Origin: Bradyrhizobium liaoningense
GTDB taxonomy: Bacteria > Pseudomonadota > Alphaproteobacteria > Rhizobiales > Xanthobacteraceae
Length of the DNA stretch: 64,000 nt
Direction: 5' to 3'
Assembly: GCF_018130785.1 (NCBI RefSeq)
Contig: NZ_JAFCJT010000012.1
Span: 62,001 to 126,000 of the forward strand
Below the pieces are notes generated by a model that saw only the letters and a program-made list of their open reading frames with translations, was not told where the DNA came from and made no database searches. Below, piece after piece: positions 26,033 through 34,016 of the stretch. Each line of letters begins with the position of its first letter. Within the stretch, counting starts at the first letter, position 1. A program made the position numbers and the translations under genes.

Positions 26033-26076
26033 AGGATCCCGAAAAACGGGCACCCGTTTTCGGCGAAGATCATGCG
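26033..26076. repeat. rhizobial palindromic element inside the spc operon
   Basis: CCGAAAAACGGG (26039-26050) faces CCGTTTTCGG (26054-26063), flanked by GATC on both sides and ending GATCATGCGC. This sequence type is a dispersed intergenic repeat in Bradyrhizobium as I recall it. It fills most of the 75-base rpmD-rplO gap; when transcribed it would form a stem-loop in the operon mRNA. Confidence 0.65.
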
Positions 26077-26097
26077 CAAGAAACAAGGAGCAGGGCG

Positions 26098-26583
26098 ATG
26101 AAGCTCAGCGATATCGCCGACAACGCCGGCTCGCGCAAAAAGCGTATGCGCGTCGGCCGCGGCATCGGTTCGGGTAAGGGCAAGCAGTCCGGCCGCGGCG
26201 GCAAGGGCCAGACCGCACGTTCGGGCGTGCGCATCAAGGGTTTCGAAGGCGGCCAGATGCCGATGCATCGCCGTCTGCCCAAGCGCGGCTTCAACAACAT
26301 CTTCCGCGTCGAGTTCGCCGAGATCAATCTCGACCGGCTCCAGGAAGCGGTCGATGCCAAGAAGATCGACGCCGGCAGCGTCGTGAACGTCGAGGCCCTG
26401 GTGAAGGGCGGCGTGCTGCGCCGCGCCAAGGCCGGCCTGCGGCTGCTCGGCCGCGGCGAGCTCAAGTCCAAGCTCAACATCGAAGTGCATGGCGCCACCA
26501 AGACCGCGATTGCCGCGGTCGAGAAGGCCGGCGGTTCGGTGAAGATCCTTGCCCCTGCCAAGGAAGAAGGCGAGGCGGCGTAA
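26098..26583 (+). CDS. rplO: 50S ribosomal protein L15
   Basis: 161 residues. Late-assembling 23S binder. N-terminus MKLSDIADNAGSRKKRMRVGRGIGSGKGK with the long basic Gly-rich arm, and FEGGQMPMHRRLPKRGF, the diagnostic motif. A hairpin with TTT follows before secY. Confidence 0.99.
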   Translation: MKLSDIADNAGSRKKRMRVGRGIGSGKGKQSGRGGKGQTARSGVRIKGFEGGQMPMHRRLPKRGFNNIFRVEFAEINLDRLQEAVDAKKIDAGSVVNVEALVKGGVLRRAKAGLRLLGRGELKSKLNIEVHGATKTAIAAVEKAGGSVKILAPAKEEGEAA

Positions 26584-26596
26584 CAACTGCGTCATT

Positions 26597-26618
26597 GGCC
26601 CGCGGCTCGCGGGCCTTT
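26597..26618 (+). terminator. terminator-like hairpin between rplO and secY
   Basis: GGCCCGCG (26597-26604) pairs CGCGGGCC (26608-26615) around a 3-base loop, followed by TTT. The U-tract is short, so it is probably an attenuating or 3'-end-stabilising hairpin rather than a full stop. Confidence 0.5.
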
Positions 26619-26731
26619 ACGCATGCGGGACGTGGACTTATCGAAGCCGAGCCCCAGATAATGTCCGGCGTCCGCTAAAGTAGCCCGGCCGCGGGCATAA
26701 CGGCGCAAAAGGCGGCGGGAGAAAGTCCAAG

Positions 26732-28063
26732 ATGGCCTCTGCAGCGGAACAACTGGCAGCCAATCTCAATTTCGGTGCGTTTGCCAAGGCTGACGAACTG
26801 AAGAAGCGCATCTGGTTCACCCTGGGTGCGCTGCTCGTTTATCGGCTCGGGACCTACATCCCGCTTCCGGGCATCGATCCCAACATCTGGGAGCAGGTGT
26901 TCCGCTCCCAGGCGGGCGGCATCCTCGGCATGTTCAACATGTTCGCCGGCGGCGGCATCCACCGCATGGCGATCTTCGCGCTGAACATCATGCCGTACAT
27001 CTCGGCATCGATCATCATCCAGCTCCTCACCACCGTCTCGCCGCAGCTCGAGGCGCTGAAGAAGGAAGGCGAGTCCGGCCGCAAGCTGCTGAACCAGTAC
27101 ACCCGCTATCTCACCGTGATCCTGGCCGCGTTCCAGTCCTACGGCATTGCAGTCGGCCTCGAAGGCGCCGGCAACGTCGTCAGCGACCCCGGCATGTTCT
27201 TCCGCCTGTCCACGGCGATCACGCTGACCGGCGGCACCATGTTCCTGATGTGGCTGGGTGAGCAGATCACCTCGCGCGGCATCGGCAACGGCATCTCGCT
27301 GATCATTCTCGCCGGCATCGTCGCCGAGCTGCCCGCGGCGCTCGCCAACATGCTCGAGCTCGGCCGTCAGGGCGCCATGTCGACCGGCCTCATCCTGGTC
27401 GTCATCATCATGGCGGTCGCCGTGATCGCCTTCATCGTGTTCATGGAGCGCGCCCAGCGCCGGCTGCTGATCCAGTATCCGAAGCGCCAGGTCGGCAACA
27501 AGATGTTCGAGGGCCAGTCCTCGCATCTGCCGCTCAAGCTCAACACCTCGGGCGTGATCCCGCCGATCTTCGCGTCCTCGCTGCTGCTGCTGCCGACCAC
27601 GGTTGCCAACTTCAACGCCGGCAGCGGGCCGGAATGGTTCCAGTGGATCACGACCCAGCTCGGTCACGGCCGTCCGCTGTTCCTGATCCTGTATCTCGCG
27701 CTGATCGTGTTCTTCGCGTTCTTCTACACCGCGATCGTGTTCAACCCCACCGAGACCGCGGACAATCTGAAGAAGCATGGCGGCTTCATTCCGGGTATCC
27801 GTCCGGGCGAGCGCACCGCGGAATATATCGACTACGTGCTGTCTCGCATCACCGTGCTCGGCGCGATTTATCTGGCGATCGTCTGCTTGATCCCGGAAAT
27901 CCTGATCTCCTACGCCTCGGTGCCGTTCTATTTCGGCGGCACCTCGCTGCTGATCGTCGTCAGCGTCACCATGGACACGGTGGCACAGGTGCAGGGCTAT
28001 CTGCTGGCGCATCAGTATGAAGGCCTGATCCGGAAGTCGAAGCTGCGCGGCCGCCGCCGCTAA
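26732..28063 (+). CDS. secY: preprotein translocase subunit SecY
   Basis: 443 residues, ten predicted membrane segments, the channel of the SecYEG translocon. Conserved segments include GIDPNIWEQVF, NIMPYISASIIIQLL (TM2 region), and GFIPGIRPGERTAEYID before TM9. The C-terminus is basic (KLRGRRR). The 148-base gap after rplO is longer than elsewhere in the operon. adk follows after 273 bases. Confidence 0.99.
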   Translation: MASAAEQLAANLNFGAFAKADELKKRIWFTLGALLVYRLGTYIPLPGIDPNIWEQVFRSQAGGILGMFNMFAGGGIHRMAIFALNIMPYISASIIIQLLTTVSPQLEALKKEGESGRKLLNQYTRYLTVILAAFQSYGIAVGLEGAGNVVSDPGMFFRLSTAITLTGGTMFLMWLGEQITSRGIGNGISLIILAGIVAELPAALANMLELGRQGAMSTGLILVVIIMAVAVIAFIVFMERAQRRLLIQYPKRQVGNKMFEGQSSHLPLKLNTSGVIPPIFASSLLLLPTTVANFNAGSGPEWFQWITTQLGHGRPLFLILYLALIVFFAFFYTAIVFNPTETADNLKKHGGFIPGIRPGERTAEYIDYVLSRITVLGAIYLAIVCLIPEILISYASVPFYFGGTSLLIVVSVTMDTVAQVQGYLLAHQYEGLIRKSKLRGRRR

Positions 28064-28336
28064 GCGCGGCGTTCTCCAAAGGCAGCGCGGCAGCGCCGCC
28101 GATTCGCCGCGCGGGCAACGCGCGGCGCCCGCCGAGGCGACCGGTCGGGCATTCCCATCACATCGGCAGGGCTCTCCCTGCGACGCAATCACTGATTTCA
28201 AAGGCCTTCTTGGCGTCCTGGCATTTGCCCCCCTATGATATGGGTAGCGGTGCGACGCCGATTATGATTTGCACTGTTCTTGGAGTTCAAACACAGGTGC
28301 GCGACGTATCGCTCACCAATCGGGGGGCGTACGCCG

Positions 28337-29218
28337 ATGAGAATTATACTTCTGGGACCGCCGGGGTCGGGCAAGGGGACCCAGGCGCAGCTGCTGGTGC
28401 AGCGCTATGGCATCGTCCAGCTCTCGACCGGCGAGATGCTGCGCGCGGCCGTTGCGGCCGGAACACCGGTTGGGCTGAAGGCCAAGGAGATCATGGCCAG
28501 CGGCGGCCTCGTGCCCGACGAAGTCGTGGTGGGGATCATCTCCGATCGCATCGACCAGCCGGACGCCAAGAACGGTTTCATCCTCGACGGCTTCCCGCGC
28601 ACCGTGCCGCAGGCCGAGGCGCTCGATGATCTGCTCAAGCACAAACATCTCAAGCTCGACGCCGTGGTCGAGCTCCGTGTCAACGAGAGCGCGCTGCTGA
28701 GTCGCGTCGAGACTCGCGTCGCCCAGATGCGGGAGCGCGGGGAGGAGGTTCGGGTCGACGACACCCCGGAGGTCCTGACCAAGCGGTTAGCCAGCTATCG
28801 CAGCCAGACGGAGCCGCTGATTCACTACTATTCCGAGCGGCGGAAGCTCTCGACCATCGATGGCATGATGGCCATCGACGAGGTCACCCGCGCCATTCAT
28901 CGCCAGCTCCTGGCGCTCGGGGCGGTCGAGCCCAAGACGCATGGCAAGGCGCATGGCAAGACCCATGCGCGGAGCGCGGCCAAGGCGGCGCCGGCCAAGA
29001 AGGGTGCCAAGAAGTCCAGGGCAGCCAAAAAGCCGACGAAAACGGCCAAAAAGGCTGCCAAATCCGCTAAAAAGGCCGCCAAGAAGGCCGTGAAGGGTGC
29101 CAAGAAGGCAACCAAGAAAACGGCCAAGAAAACGGCCAAAAAGACCACCAGGAAGGCCGTCAAAAAGGGTGCCAAAAAGGCCGCAAAAAAGGTCACAAAA
29201 AAGCGAGCCAAACGCTAG
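28337..29218 (+). CDS. adk: adenylate kinase with a histone-H1-like Lys/Ala C-terminal tail
   Basis: 293 residues, against about 190-220 for the family. Converts ATP + AMP to 2 ADP. P-loop GPPGSGKGT at 7-15, AMP-binding STGEMLR at 30-36, DGFPRT at 84-89; the LID is the short, zinc-free form (RVAQMRERGEEVRVDDTPEV). The enzyme core ends near residue 197. Residues 199-293 form a tail with about 37 lysines among alanines and threonines in AKK/KKA repeats, like histone H1 or AlgP-type proteins. Start chosen at MRIILLGPPG (28337); the frame is open 57 bases further upstream. Genes for adk and secY are neighbours in many bacteria. Confidence 0.96.
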   Translation: MRIILLGPPGSGKGTQAQLLVQRYGIVQLSTGEMLRAAVAAGTPVGLKAKEIMASGGLVPDEVVVGIISDRIDQPDAKNGFILDGFPRTVPQAEALDDLLKHKHLKLDAVVELRVNESALLSRVETRVAQMRERGEEVRVDDTPEVLTKRLASYRSQTEPLIHYYSERRKLSTIDGMMAIDEVTRAIHRQLLALGAVEPKTHGKAHGKTHARSAAKAAPAKKGAKKSRAAKKPTKTAKKAAKSAKKAAKKAVKGAKKATKKTAKKTAKKTTRKAVKKGAKKAAKKVTKKRAKR

Positions 29219-29224
29219 CGGCGG

Positions 29225-29254
29225 TTGACGAAAGCCCCCTGAATCCCCTAATAA
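29225..29254 (+). promoter_or_regulatory. candidate promoter ahead of rpsM
   Basis: TTGACG (29225-29230), an 18-base spacer, then TAATAA (29249-29254), directly after the adk stop and about 150 bases before rpsM. The leader also holds an imperfect hairpin, GTGTTC pairing GAACAC near 29320-29340. It suggests that the alpha set can be transcribed independently of spc. Confidence 0.35.
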
Positions 29255-29402
29255 GCCCCGCATCCAAGTCGGATAGTTTCAGACGATGCCGGGCCCCAGG
29301 AAGACCGGGGGTGGGCGTCGTGTTCGCGTTTGTGAACACCTGCCCGAGAACACAAGCACTTAAGCCCGGTCCTGACGAGGATCGGCGACAGGAGAGAAGG
29401 CC

Positions 29403-29771
29403 GTGGCCCGTATTGCCGGCGTGAACATTCCCACCAACAAGCGCGTGCTGATCGCGCTCCAGTACATCCATGGCATCGGTCAGAAGATCGCCGGTGAGAT
29501 CCTGGAAAAGGTCAAGATCCCCGAGGACCGTCGCGTCAATCAGCTCAGCGACGCCGAAGTGCTCCAGATCCGCGAAGTGATCGACCGCGACTATCTCGTC
29601 GAGGGCGACCTGCGTCGTGAGGTCGGCATCAACATCAAGCGTCTGATGGACCTCGGCTGCTATCGCGGCCTGCGTCATCGTCGCGGTCTGCCGGTGCGCG
29701 GCCAGCGCACTCACACCAATGCGCGCACGCGCAAGGGCCCGGCCAAGGCCATCGCCGGCAAGAAGAAGTAA
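29403..29771 (+). CDS. rpsM: 30S ribosomal protein S13
   Basis: 122 residues, head protein contacting P-site tRNA and the 50S subunit. GTG start (GTGGCCCGTATT, ARIAGVNIPTNKRV) with GGAGAGAAGG upstream. Contains the helix-two-turn-helix YIHGIGQKIAGEIL and the C-terminal RGQRTHTNARTRKGPAK tail that reaches the tRNA. Confidence 0.98.
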   Translation: MARIAGVNIPTNKRVLIALQYIHGIGQKIAGEILEKVKIPEDRRVNQLSDAEVLQIREVIDRDYLVEGDLRREVGINIKRLMDLGCYRGLRHRRGLPVRGQRTHTNARTRKGPAKAIAGKKK

Positions 29772-29789
29772 GTTTTCGAATTCAGTCGC

Positions 29790-29836
29790 GGCGTGCGGCG
29801 AACAGGGGACATCCCGTTCGCCGCACGCCTTTCGTT
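29790..29836 (+). terminator. strong terminator-like hairpin between rpsM and rpsK
   Basis: A perfect 14-bp stem GGCGTGCGGCGAAC (29790-29803) / GTTCGCCGCACGCC (29816-29829), with a 12-base loop that can itself pair, followed by TTTCGTT. Its position between two genes normally co-transcribed suggests attenuation or an mRNA-processing site. Confidence 0.65.
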
Positions 29837-29895
29837 CCATCAGGTGTAGCCGCTGGCATTACGGCGGCGTTTGAGATCTTCAGGAAAGGTAGTCT

Positions 29896-30285
29896 ATGGG
29901 CAAGGAAGCCACCCGCGTTCGTCGTCGTGAGCGCAAGAACATCGCCTCCGGCGTCGCGCATGTGAACTCGTCGTTCAACAACACGACCATCACCATCACC
30001 GACGCGCAGGGCAACACGATTGCCTGGTCTTCCGCCGGTACGATGGGCTTCAAGGGCTCGCGCAAGTCGACCCCGTACGCCGCGCAGGTTGCCGCCGAAG
30101 ACGTGTCAAAGAAGGCGCAGGAGCACGGCATGCGCACGCTGGAAGTCGAAGTTGCCGGTCCCGGTTCGGGCCGCGAGTCGGCGCTCCGCGCGCTTCAGGC
30201 CGCGGGCTTCACCGTCACCTCGATCCGCGACGTGACCACGATCCCGCACAACGGTTGCCGTCCCCGCAAGCGTCGGCGCGTTTGA
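29896..30285 (+). CDS. rpsK: 30S ribosomal protein S11
   Basis: 129 residues, platform protein contacting the E-site mRNA. Starts MGKEATRVRRRERKN; contains HVNSSFNNTTITITDAQGN and the C-terminal DVTTIPHNGCRPRKRRRV signature. Between two hairpins. Confidence 0.99.
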   Translation: MGKEATRVRRRERKNIASGVAHVNSSFNNTTITITDAQGNTIAWSSAGTMGFKGSRKSTPYAAQVAAEDVSKKAQEHGMRTLEVEVAGPGSGRESALRALQAAGFTVTSIRDVTTIPHNGCRPRKRRRV

Positions 30286-30292
30286 TACCGAG

Positions 30293-30325
30293 TTGCGGGC
30301 GCATCGGCGCCCGCAATGACTTTTT
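30293..30325 (+). terminator. terminator-like hairpin between rpsK and rpoA
   Basis: A perfect 10-bp stem TTGCGGGCGC (30293-30302) / GCGCCCGCAA (30307-30316) with loop ATCG, then TGAC and TTTTT (30321-30325). The four-base gap before the T-run weakens it, which fits partial read-through into rpoA. Confidence 0.6.
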
Positions 30326-30396
30326 GCGAAGCCGCGGGAATGATCTGCGGCCTTTCTCCAACGCCAGTATTTGAACTGTCAAATTGACTGGCCTGT

Positions 30397-31428
30397 ATGG
30401 GTGAAACAGTGACGATCCAGAAAAATTGGCAAGAACTGATTCGACCGAACAAGCTCCAGGTCACGCCCGGCAGCGACTCGAACCGTTTCGCGACCATCGT
30501 CGCCGAACCGCTCGAGCGCGGCTTCGGCCAGACGCTCGGCAACGCGCTGCGCCGCATCCTGCTCTCCTCGCTCCAGGGCGCGGCGGTGCAGTCGGTGCAC
30601 ATCGACGGCGTGCTGCACGAGTTCTCCTCGATCGCGGGCGTCCGTGAGGACGTCACCGACATCGTGCTCAACATCAAGGACATCTCGATCAAGATGCAGG
30701 GCGAAGGCCCCAAGCGCATGGTCGTGAAGAAGCAGGGCCCGGGCGTCGTCACCGCCGGCGACATCCAGACCGTGGGTGACGTCGTCGTGCTCAACCCCGA
30801 CCTCCAGATCTGCACGCTCGACGAGGGCGCCGAGATCCGCATGGAGTTCACGGTCGCCACCGGCAAGGGCTACGTGCCCGCCGAGCGCAACCGTCCCGAG
30901 GACGCGCCGATCGGCCTGATCCCGGTCGACAGCCTGTACTCGCCGGTCCGCAAGGTCTCCTACAAGGTCGAGAACACCCGCGAGGGCCAGATCCTCGATT
31001 ACGACAAGCTGACCATGACGATCGAGACCAACGGCGCGATCTCGCCGGATGACTCGGTGGCTTACGCCGCGCGCATCCTGCAGGATCAGCTCAACGTGTT
31101 CGTCAACTTCGAAGAGCCGCGCAAGGAAGTCGCCCAGGAGATCATCCCGGACCTCGCCTTCAACCCGGCCTTCCTCAAGAAGGTGGACGAGCTCGAGCTG
31201 TCGGTGCGTTCGGCCAACTGCTTGAAGAACGACAACATCGTCTACATCGGCGACCTCGTGCAGAAGAGCGAAGCGGAAATGCTCCGCACCCCGAACTTCG
31301 GCCGCAAGTCGCTGAACGAGATCAAGGAAGTGCTGGCCCAGATGGGTCTGCATCTCGGCATGGAAGTGCCGGGCTGGCCGCCGGAGAACATCGACGAGCT
31401 CGCCAAGCGCTTCGAGGATCATTACTGA
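30397..31428 (+). CDS. rpoA: RNA polymerase alpha subunit
   Basis: 343 residues, the Bradyrhizobium length. N-terminal dimerisation domain includes GFGQTLGNALRRILLSSLQG; the C-terminal domain includes LELSVRSANCLKNDNI and GRKSLNEIKEVL, which bind UP elements and activators. The ATG at 30397 (MGETVTIQKNWQEL) is kept; a GTG 12 bases later is a possible alternative because neither has a strong ribosome site. Confidence 0.98.
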   Translation: MGETVTIQKNWQELIRPNKLQVTPGSDSNRFATIVAEPLERGFGQTLGNALRRILLSSLQGAAVQSVHIDGVLHEFSSIAGVREDVTDIVLNIKDISIKMQGEGPKRMVVKKQGPGVVTAGDIQTVGDVVVLNPDLQICTLDEGAEIRMEFTVATGKGYVPAERNRPEDAPIGLIPVDSLYSPVRKVSYKVENTREGQILDYDKLTMTIETNGAISPDDSVAYAARILQDQLNVFVNFEEPRKEVAQEIIPDLAFNPAFLKKVDELELSVRSANCLKNDNIVYIGDLVQKSEAEMLRTPNFGRKSLNEIKEVLAQMGLHLGMEVPGWPPENIDELAKRFEDHY

Positions 31429-31440
31429 TCGACTTCACTG

Positions 31441-31471
31441 TCGTGGCCGGAGATATCCGGCCACGATTTTT
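31441..31471 (+). terminator. intrinsic terminator between rpoA and rplQ
   Basis: A perfect 11-bp stem TCGTGGCCGGA (31441-31451) / TCCGGCCACGA (31456-31466) with loop GATA and TTTTT at 31467-31471. By sequence it is a full-strength terminator, yet rplQ lies 80 bases downstream and normally shares the rpoA transcript. Confidence 0.85.
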
Positions 31472-31550
31472 AATGGGCGAACGCAGGCAGCCCACCTGAG
31501 CAACATGTCCGACGAACCGTCGCGGCAGTTTCAAACTAAGGAATAGTTAC

Positions 31551-31967
31551 ATGCGTCACGGCAAGGTTCATCGGAAGCTCAACCGCACGGCCGAGCATCG
31601 CCGCGCGATGTTCGCCAATATGTGCGCCGCGCTGATCAAGCACGAGCAGATCGTCACCACGCTGCCCAAGGCCAAGGAACTCCGTCCGATCGTCGAGAAG
31701 CTCGTCACTCTCGGCAAGAAGGGTGGCCTTGCCATGCGTCGCCAGGCCATCTCCGAGATGCGCGACAAGGACCAGGTCAAGAAGCTGTTCGACGTGCTGG
31801 CGCCCCGTTACAAGGACCGCCAGGGCGGCTACACCCGCATCATCAAGGCCGGCTTCCGCTACGGCGACAACGCCGCGATGGCCGTAATCGAGTTCGTCGA
31901 CCGCGACGTCGATGCCAAGGGCCAGGATTCAGGTCCGGTGCAGGAGAAGGAAGCCGAGGCGGCGTAA
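31551..31967 (+). CDS. rplQ: 50S ribosomal protein L17
   Basis: 138 residues, the tunnel-exit-side protein. Starts MRHGKVHRKLNRTAEHRRAMFANM, the diagnostic N-terminus. The C-terminal tail is Glu/Ala rich. Last ribosomal gene of the supercluster; a strong terminator follows 24 bases later. The rpoA terminator upstream implies that it either needs read-through or has its own promoter. Confidence 0.99.
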   Translation: MRHGKVHRKLNRTAEHRRAMFANMCAALIKHEQIVTTLPKAKELRPIVEKLVTLGKKGGLAMRRQAISEMRDKDQVKKLFDVLAPRYKDRQGGYTRIIKAGFRYGDNAAMAVIEFVDRDVDAKGQDSGPVQEKEAEAA

Positions 31968-31991
31968 GCCGACCGGTCCATCAGTTTTCAG

Positions 31992-32021
31992 AAAGCGGCG
32001 CCCCTGGGGCGCCGCTTTTTT
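31992..32021 (+). terminator. intrinsic terminator after rplQ
   Basis: AAAGCGGCGCCC (31992-32003) pairs GGGCGCCGCTTT (32007-32018) around a 3-base loop, with the T-run at 32016-32021. It ends the ribosomal supercluster. Confidence 0.92.
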
Positions 32022-32088
32022 GTATGGCGCGGGGGTATCTCATGCCGCGCATCGTTTCGTGAACGCGATTCCGGCCGGGGGGCTTTCG

Positions 32089-32928
32089 ATGAGGACAGTG
32101 TTTGGGATTGCGCTGGCGCTGTTGATCTCGCCGGCCTCCGGCGAGACGCTGGTCGAGCGCGGTGCCTACCTCGTCAACAGCGTGATGGTCTGCCACAATT
32201 GCCATACGCCGCGCGGGCCGCAGGGGCTCGATCTCTCGCGCGCGCTCTCGGGCGGCAGTCAGGTCTTCGATGAGCCCGCCTTCAAGGTCACCGGCTCCAA
32301 CATCACACCGGACAAGGACACAGGCATCGGCAACTGGAGCGATGCCGAGCTGAAGCGGTTTCTGGTCAGCGGCGTCAGGCCGAACGGCACCAAGGCGGCG
32401 CCGATCATGCCGACCGAATTCTATACGGTGCTCACGGCCCGCGATCTCGATGCACTCGCGGCTTACCTGCGTTCAGTGCCGCCGGTGCGCCACGAGACGC
32501 CGGCGCCGGAATACAGGATCGCGCTGAAGCCGGAGGTGCCGACCTATGCCGGCAGGCAGGCAGCCGAGGCTGAGCTCTCCGACAAGCTCGCGCGCGGCCG
32601 TTATCTGCTGACCATCGCGCATTGCCTGGAATGCCACACGCCGGAGGGCCCGTCCGCCGTGCATGATTTCGCGGCCGCGAGCGGCAAGGGCGGCCGGACA
32701 TTCAAGGGGCCGTGGGGCGAAGCCGTCTCCCCCAACATCACCGCGGATCCCGCAGCGGGCCTCGGCCAGTGGAGCGACGACGAAATCAAACGTGCGATTG
32801 CGCAAGGCATCGCGCGCGACGGCCACAAGCTCAAGCCGCCGATGGCCTATGCTGCCTATGCCAGCATGACGGCCCAGGATCTCGATGCGATCGTCGCGTT
32901 TGTCCGGACACTGCCGGCGCGGCAATAG
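32089..32928 (+). CDS. exported diheme cytochrome c
   Basis: 279 residues. The start at 32089 (MRTVFGIALALLISPASG) gives a signal peptide of about 18-19 residues; GGGGGG just upstream can serve as ribosome site. Two haem-binding motifs, CHNCH and CLECH, lie in two homologous halves, each with a later Met ligand candidate (IMPTEFY and PPMAYAAY). This resembles the cytochrome subunits of membrane alcohol/aldehyde or nicotinate-type dehydrogenases, but no dehydrogenase gene is adjacent. Periplasmic electron carrier; the partner is unknown. Confidence 0.9.
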   Translation: MRTVFGIALALLISPASGETLVERGAYLVNSVMVCHNCHTPRGPQGLDLSRALSGGSQVFDEPAFKVTGSNITPDKDTGIGNWSDAELKRFLVSGVRPNGTKAAPIMPTEFYTVLTARDLDALAAYLRSVPPVRHETPAPEYRIALKPEVPTYAGRQAAEAELSDKLARGRYLLTIAHCLECHTPEGPSAVHDFAAASGKGGRTFKGPWGEAVSPNITADPAAGLGQWSDDEIKRAIAQGIARDGHKLKPPMAYAAYASMTAQDLDAIVAFVRTLPARQ

Positions 32929-33061
32929 TGTCGCAGGGTGGTGATTGAAGGGGCCTGCGCTGCGCTACGGTTTCGGAGTTTTGCGTCACGCCTCGGTGAG
33001 AGGTGATTGAAGCCGCGTTTGCAGCGCACGATATTTCCGCCAACCTCAATGGAGACGACGC

Positions 33062-33850
33062 ATGAACATCGACCTTTCCGGAAAGACCGCACTCGTGACC
33101 GGCTCGACCGCCGGCATCGGCCACGCCATTGCCAAGGGCCTTGCCGGCTCGGGCGCGAGCGTCGTGATCAACGGTCGCGGCCAGGACAAGGTCGATGCCG
33201 CCGTGCGCAAGCTGGAAGGGGCGGGCGCCAAGGTGCGCGGCATCGCCGCCGACGTCTCGACAGCAGCGGGCTGCAAGGCGCTTGTGGCGGCGCTGCCGGA
33301 AGTCGACATTCTCATCAACAATGCCGGAATCTTCGAGCCGAAGGACTTCTTCGAGATCCCGGACGAGGACTGGAGCCGCTTCTTCGAGGTCAATGTGATG
33401 AGCGGCGTGCGGCTGTCGCGCGCCTATCTGAAGGGCATGCTCAAGCGCAACTGGGGCCGCATTGTCTTCATCTCATCGGAGTCCGGCCTCAACATTCCCG
33501 TCGAGATGATCCACTACGGCATGAGCAAGACGGCCCAGCTCTCGGTTGCGCGGGGCCTCGCGCAGCTCACCCGCGGCACCGGCGTCACCGTGAATTCCGT
33601 GCTGCCGGGTCCGACCATGTCGGAAGGCGTCGAGACCTTCGTGAAGGATCTCGCCAGGCAAAACGGTCAGTCGGTCGATGAGGCCGCGGCCAACTTCGTC
33701 AAGCAGCATCGCCCGAGCTCGCTGATCCAACGCTTCGCCAGCGTCGACGAGATCGCCAACATGGTGGTCTATGTCGCGTCGAAGGAAGCGTCCGCGACCA
33801 ATGGTGCGGCCCTGCGCGCGGAAGGCGGCATCGTCAACACGATCGCCTAG
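33062..33850 (+). CDS. short-chain dehydrogenase/reductase (SDR)
   Basis: 262 residues, classical SDR fold. Cofactor loop TGSTAGIG at 13-20, NNAG at 86-89, and the catalytic set Ser138/Ser139, Tyr152, Lys156 (YGMSK). NGRG after beta-2 suggests an NADP preference, with moderate confidence. GGAGA precedes the ATG. Substrate not predictable. Followed by a palindromic repeat and then hisC. Confidence 0.93.
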   Translation: MNIDLSGKTALVTGSTAGIGHAIAKGLAGSGASVVINGRGQDKVDAAVRKLEGAGAKVRGIAADVSTAAGCKALVAALPEVDILINNAGIFEPKDFFEIPDEDWSRFFEVNVMSGVRLSRAYLKGMLKRNWGRIVFISSESGLNIPVEMIHYGMSKTAQLSVARGLAQLTRGTGVTVNSVLPGPTMSEGVETFVKDLARQNGQSVDEAAANFVKQHRPSSLIQRFASVDEIANMVVYVASKEASATNGAALRAEGGIVNTIA

Positions 33851-33860
33851 GCGAGGTATC

Positions 33861-33954
33861 GCAGGGTGGGCAAAGCGAAGCGTGCCCACCACCTTGATTT
33901 GCGTGTATTGAGAAGATGGTGGGCACGGCGCAAACGCGCCTTCGCCCACCCTAC
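33861..33954. repeat. palindromic intergenic repeat, family A copy 1
   Basis: GCAGGGTGGGCAAAGCGAAG at the left and a matching CGCCCACCCTAC at the right end enclose an inner inverted pair (GTGCCCACC / GGTGGGCAC). Same family as 35087-35177, 47566-47656 and 54479-54561. Confidence 0.8.
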
Positions 33955-34016
33955 GAAGCTTGGATTCGTCGAGGCAGCTTAGCGCCGGCTTGAATCGACG
34001 GGGTTTGGACAGGGCA

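Noticed and set aside
28978..29218. Lys/Ala tail considered as a separate histone-like gene
   Set aside because: It is in frame with adk without a stop or internal ribosome site, so a fusion is the simplest reading.
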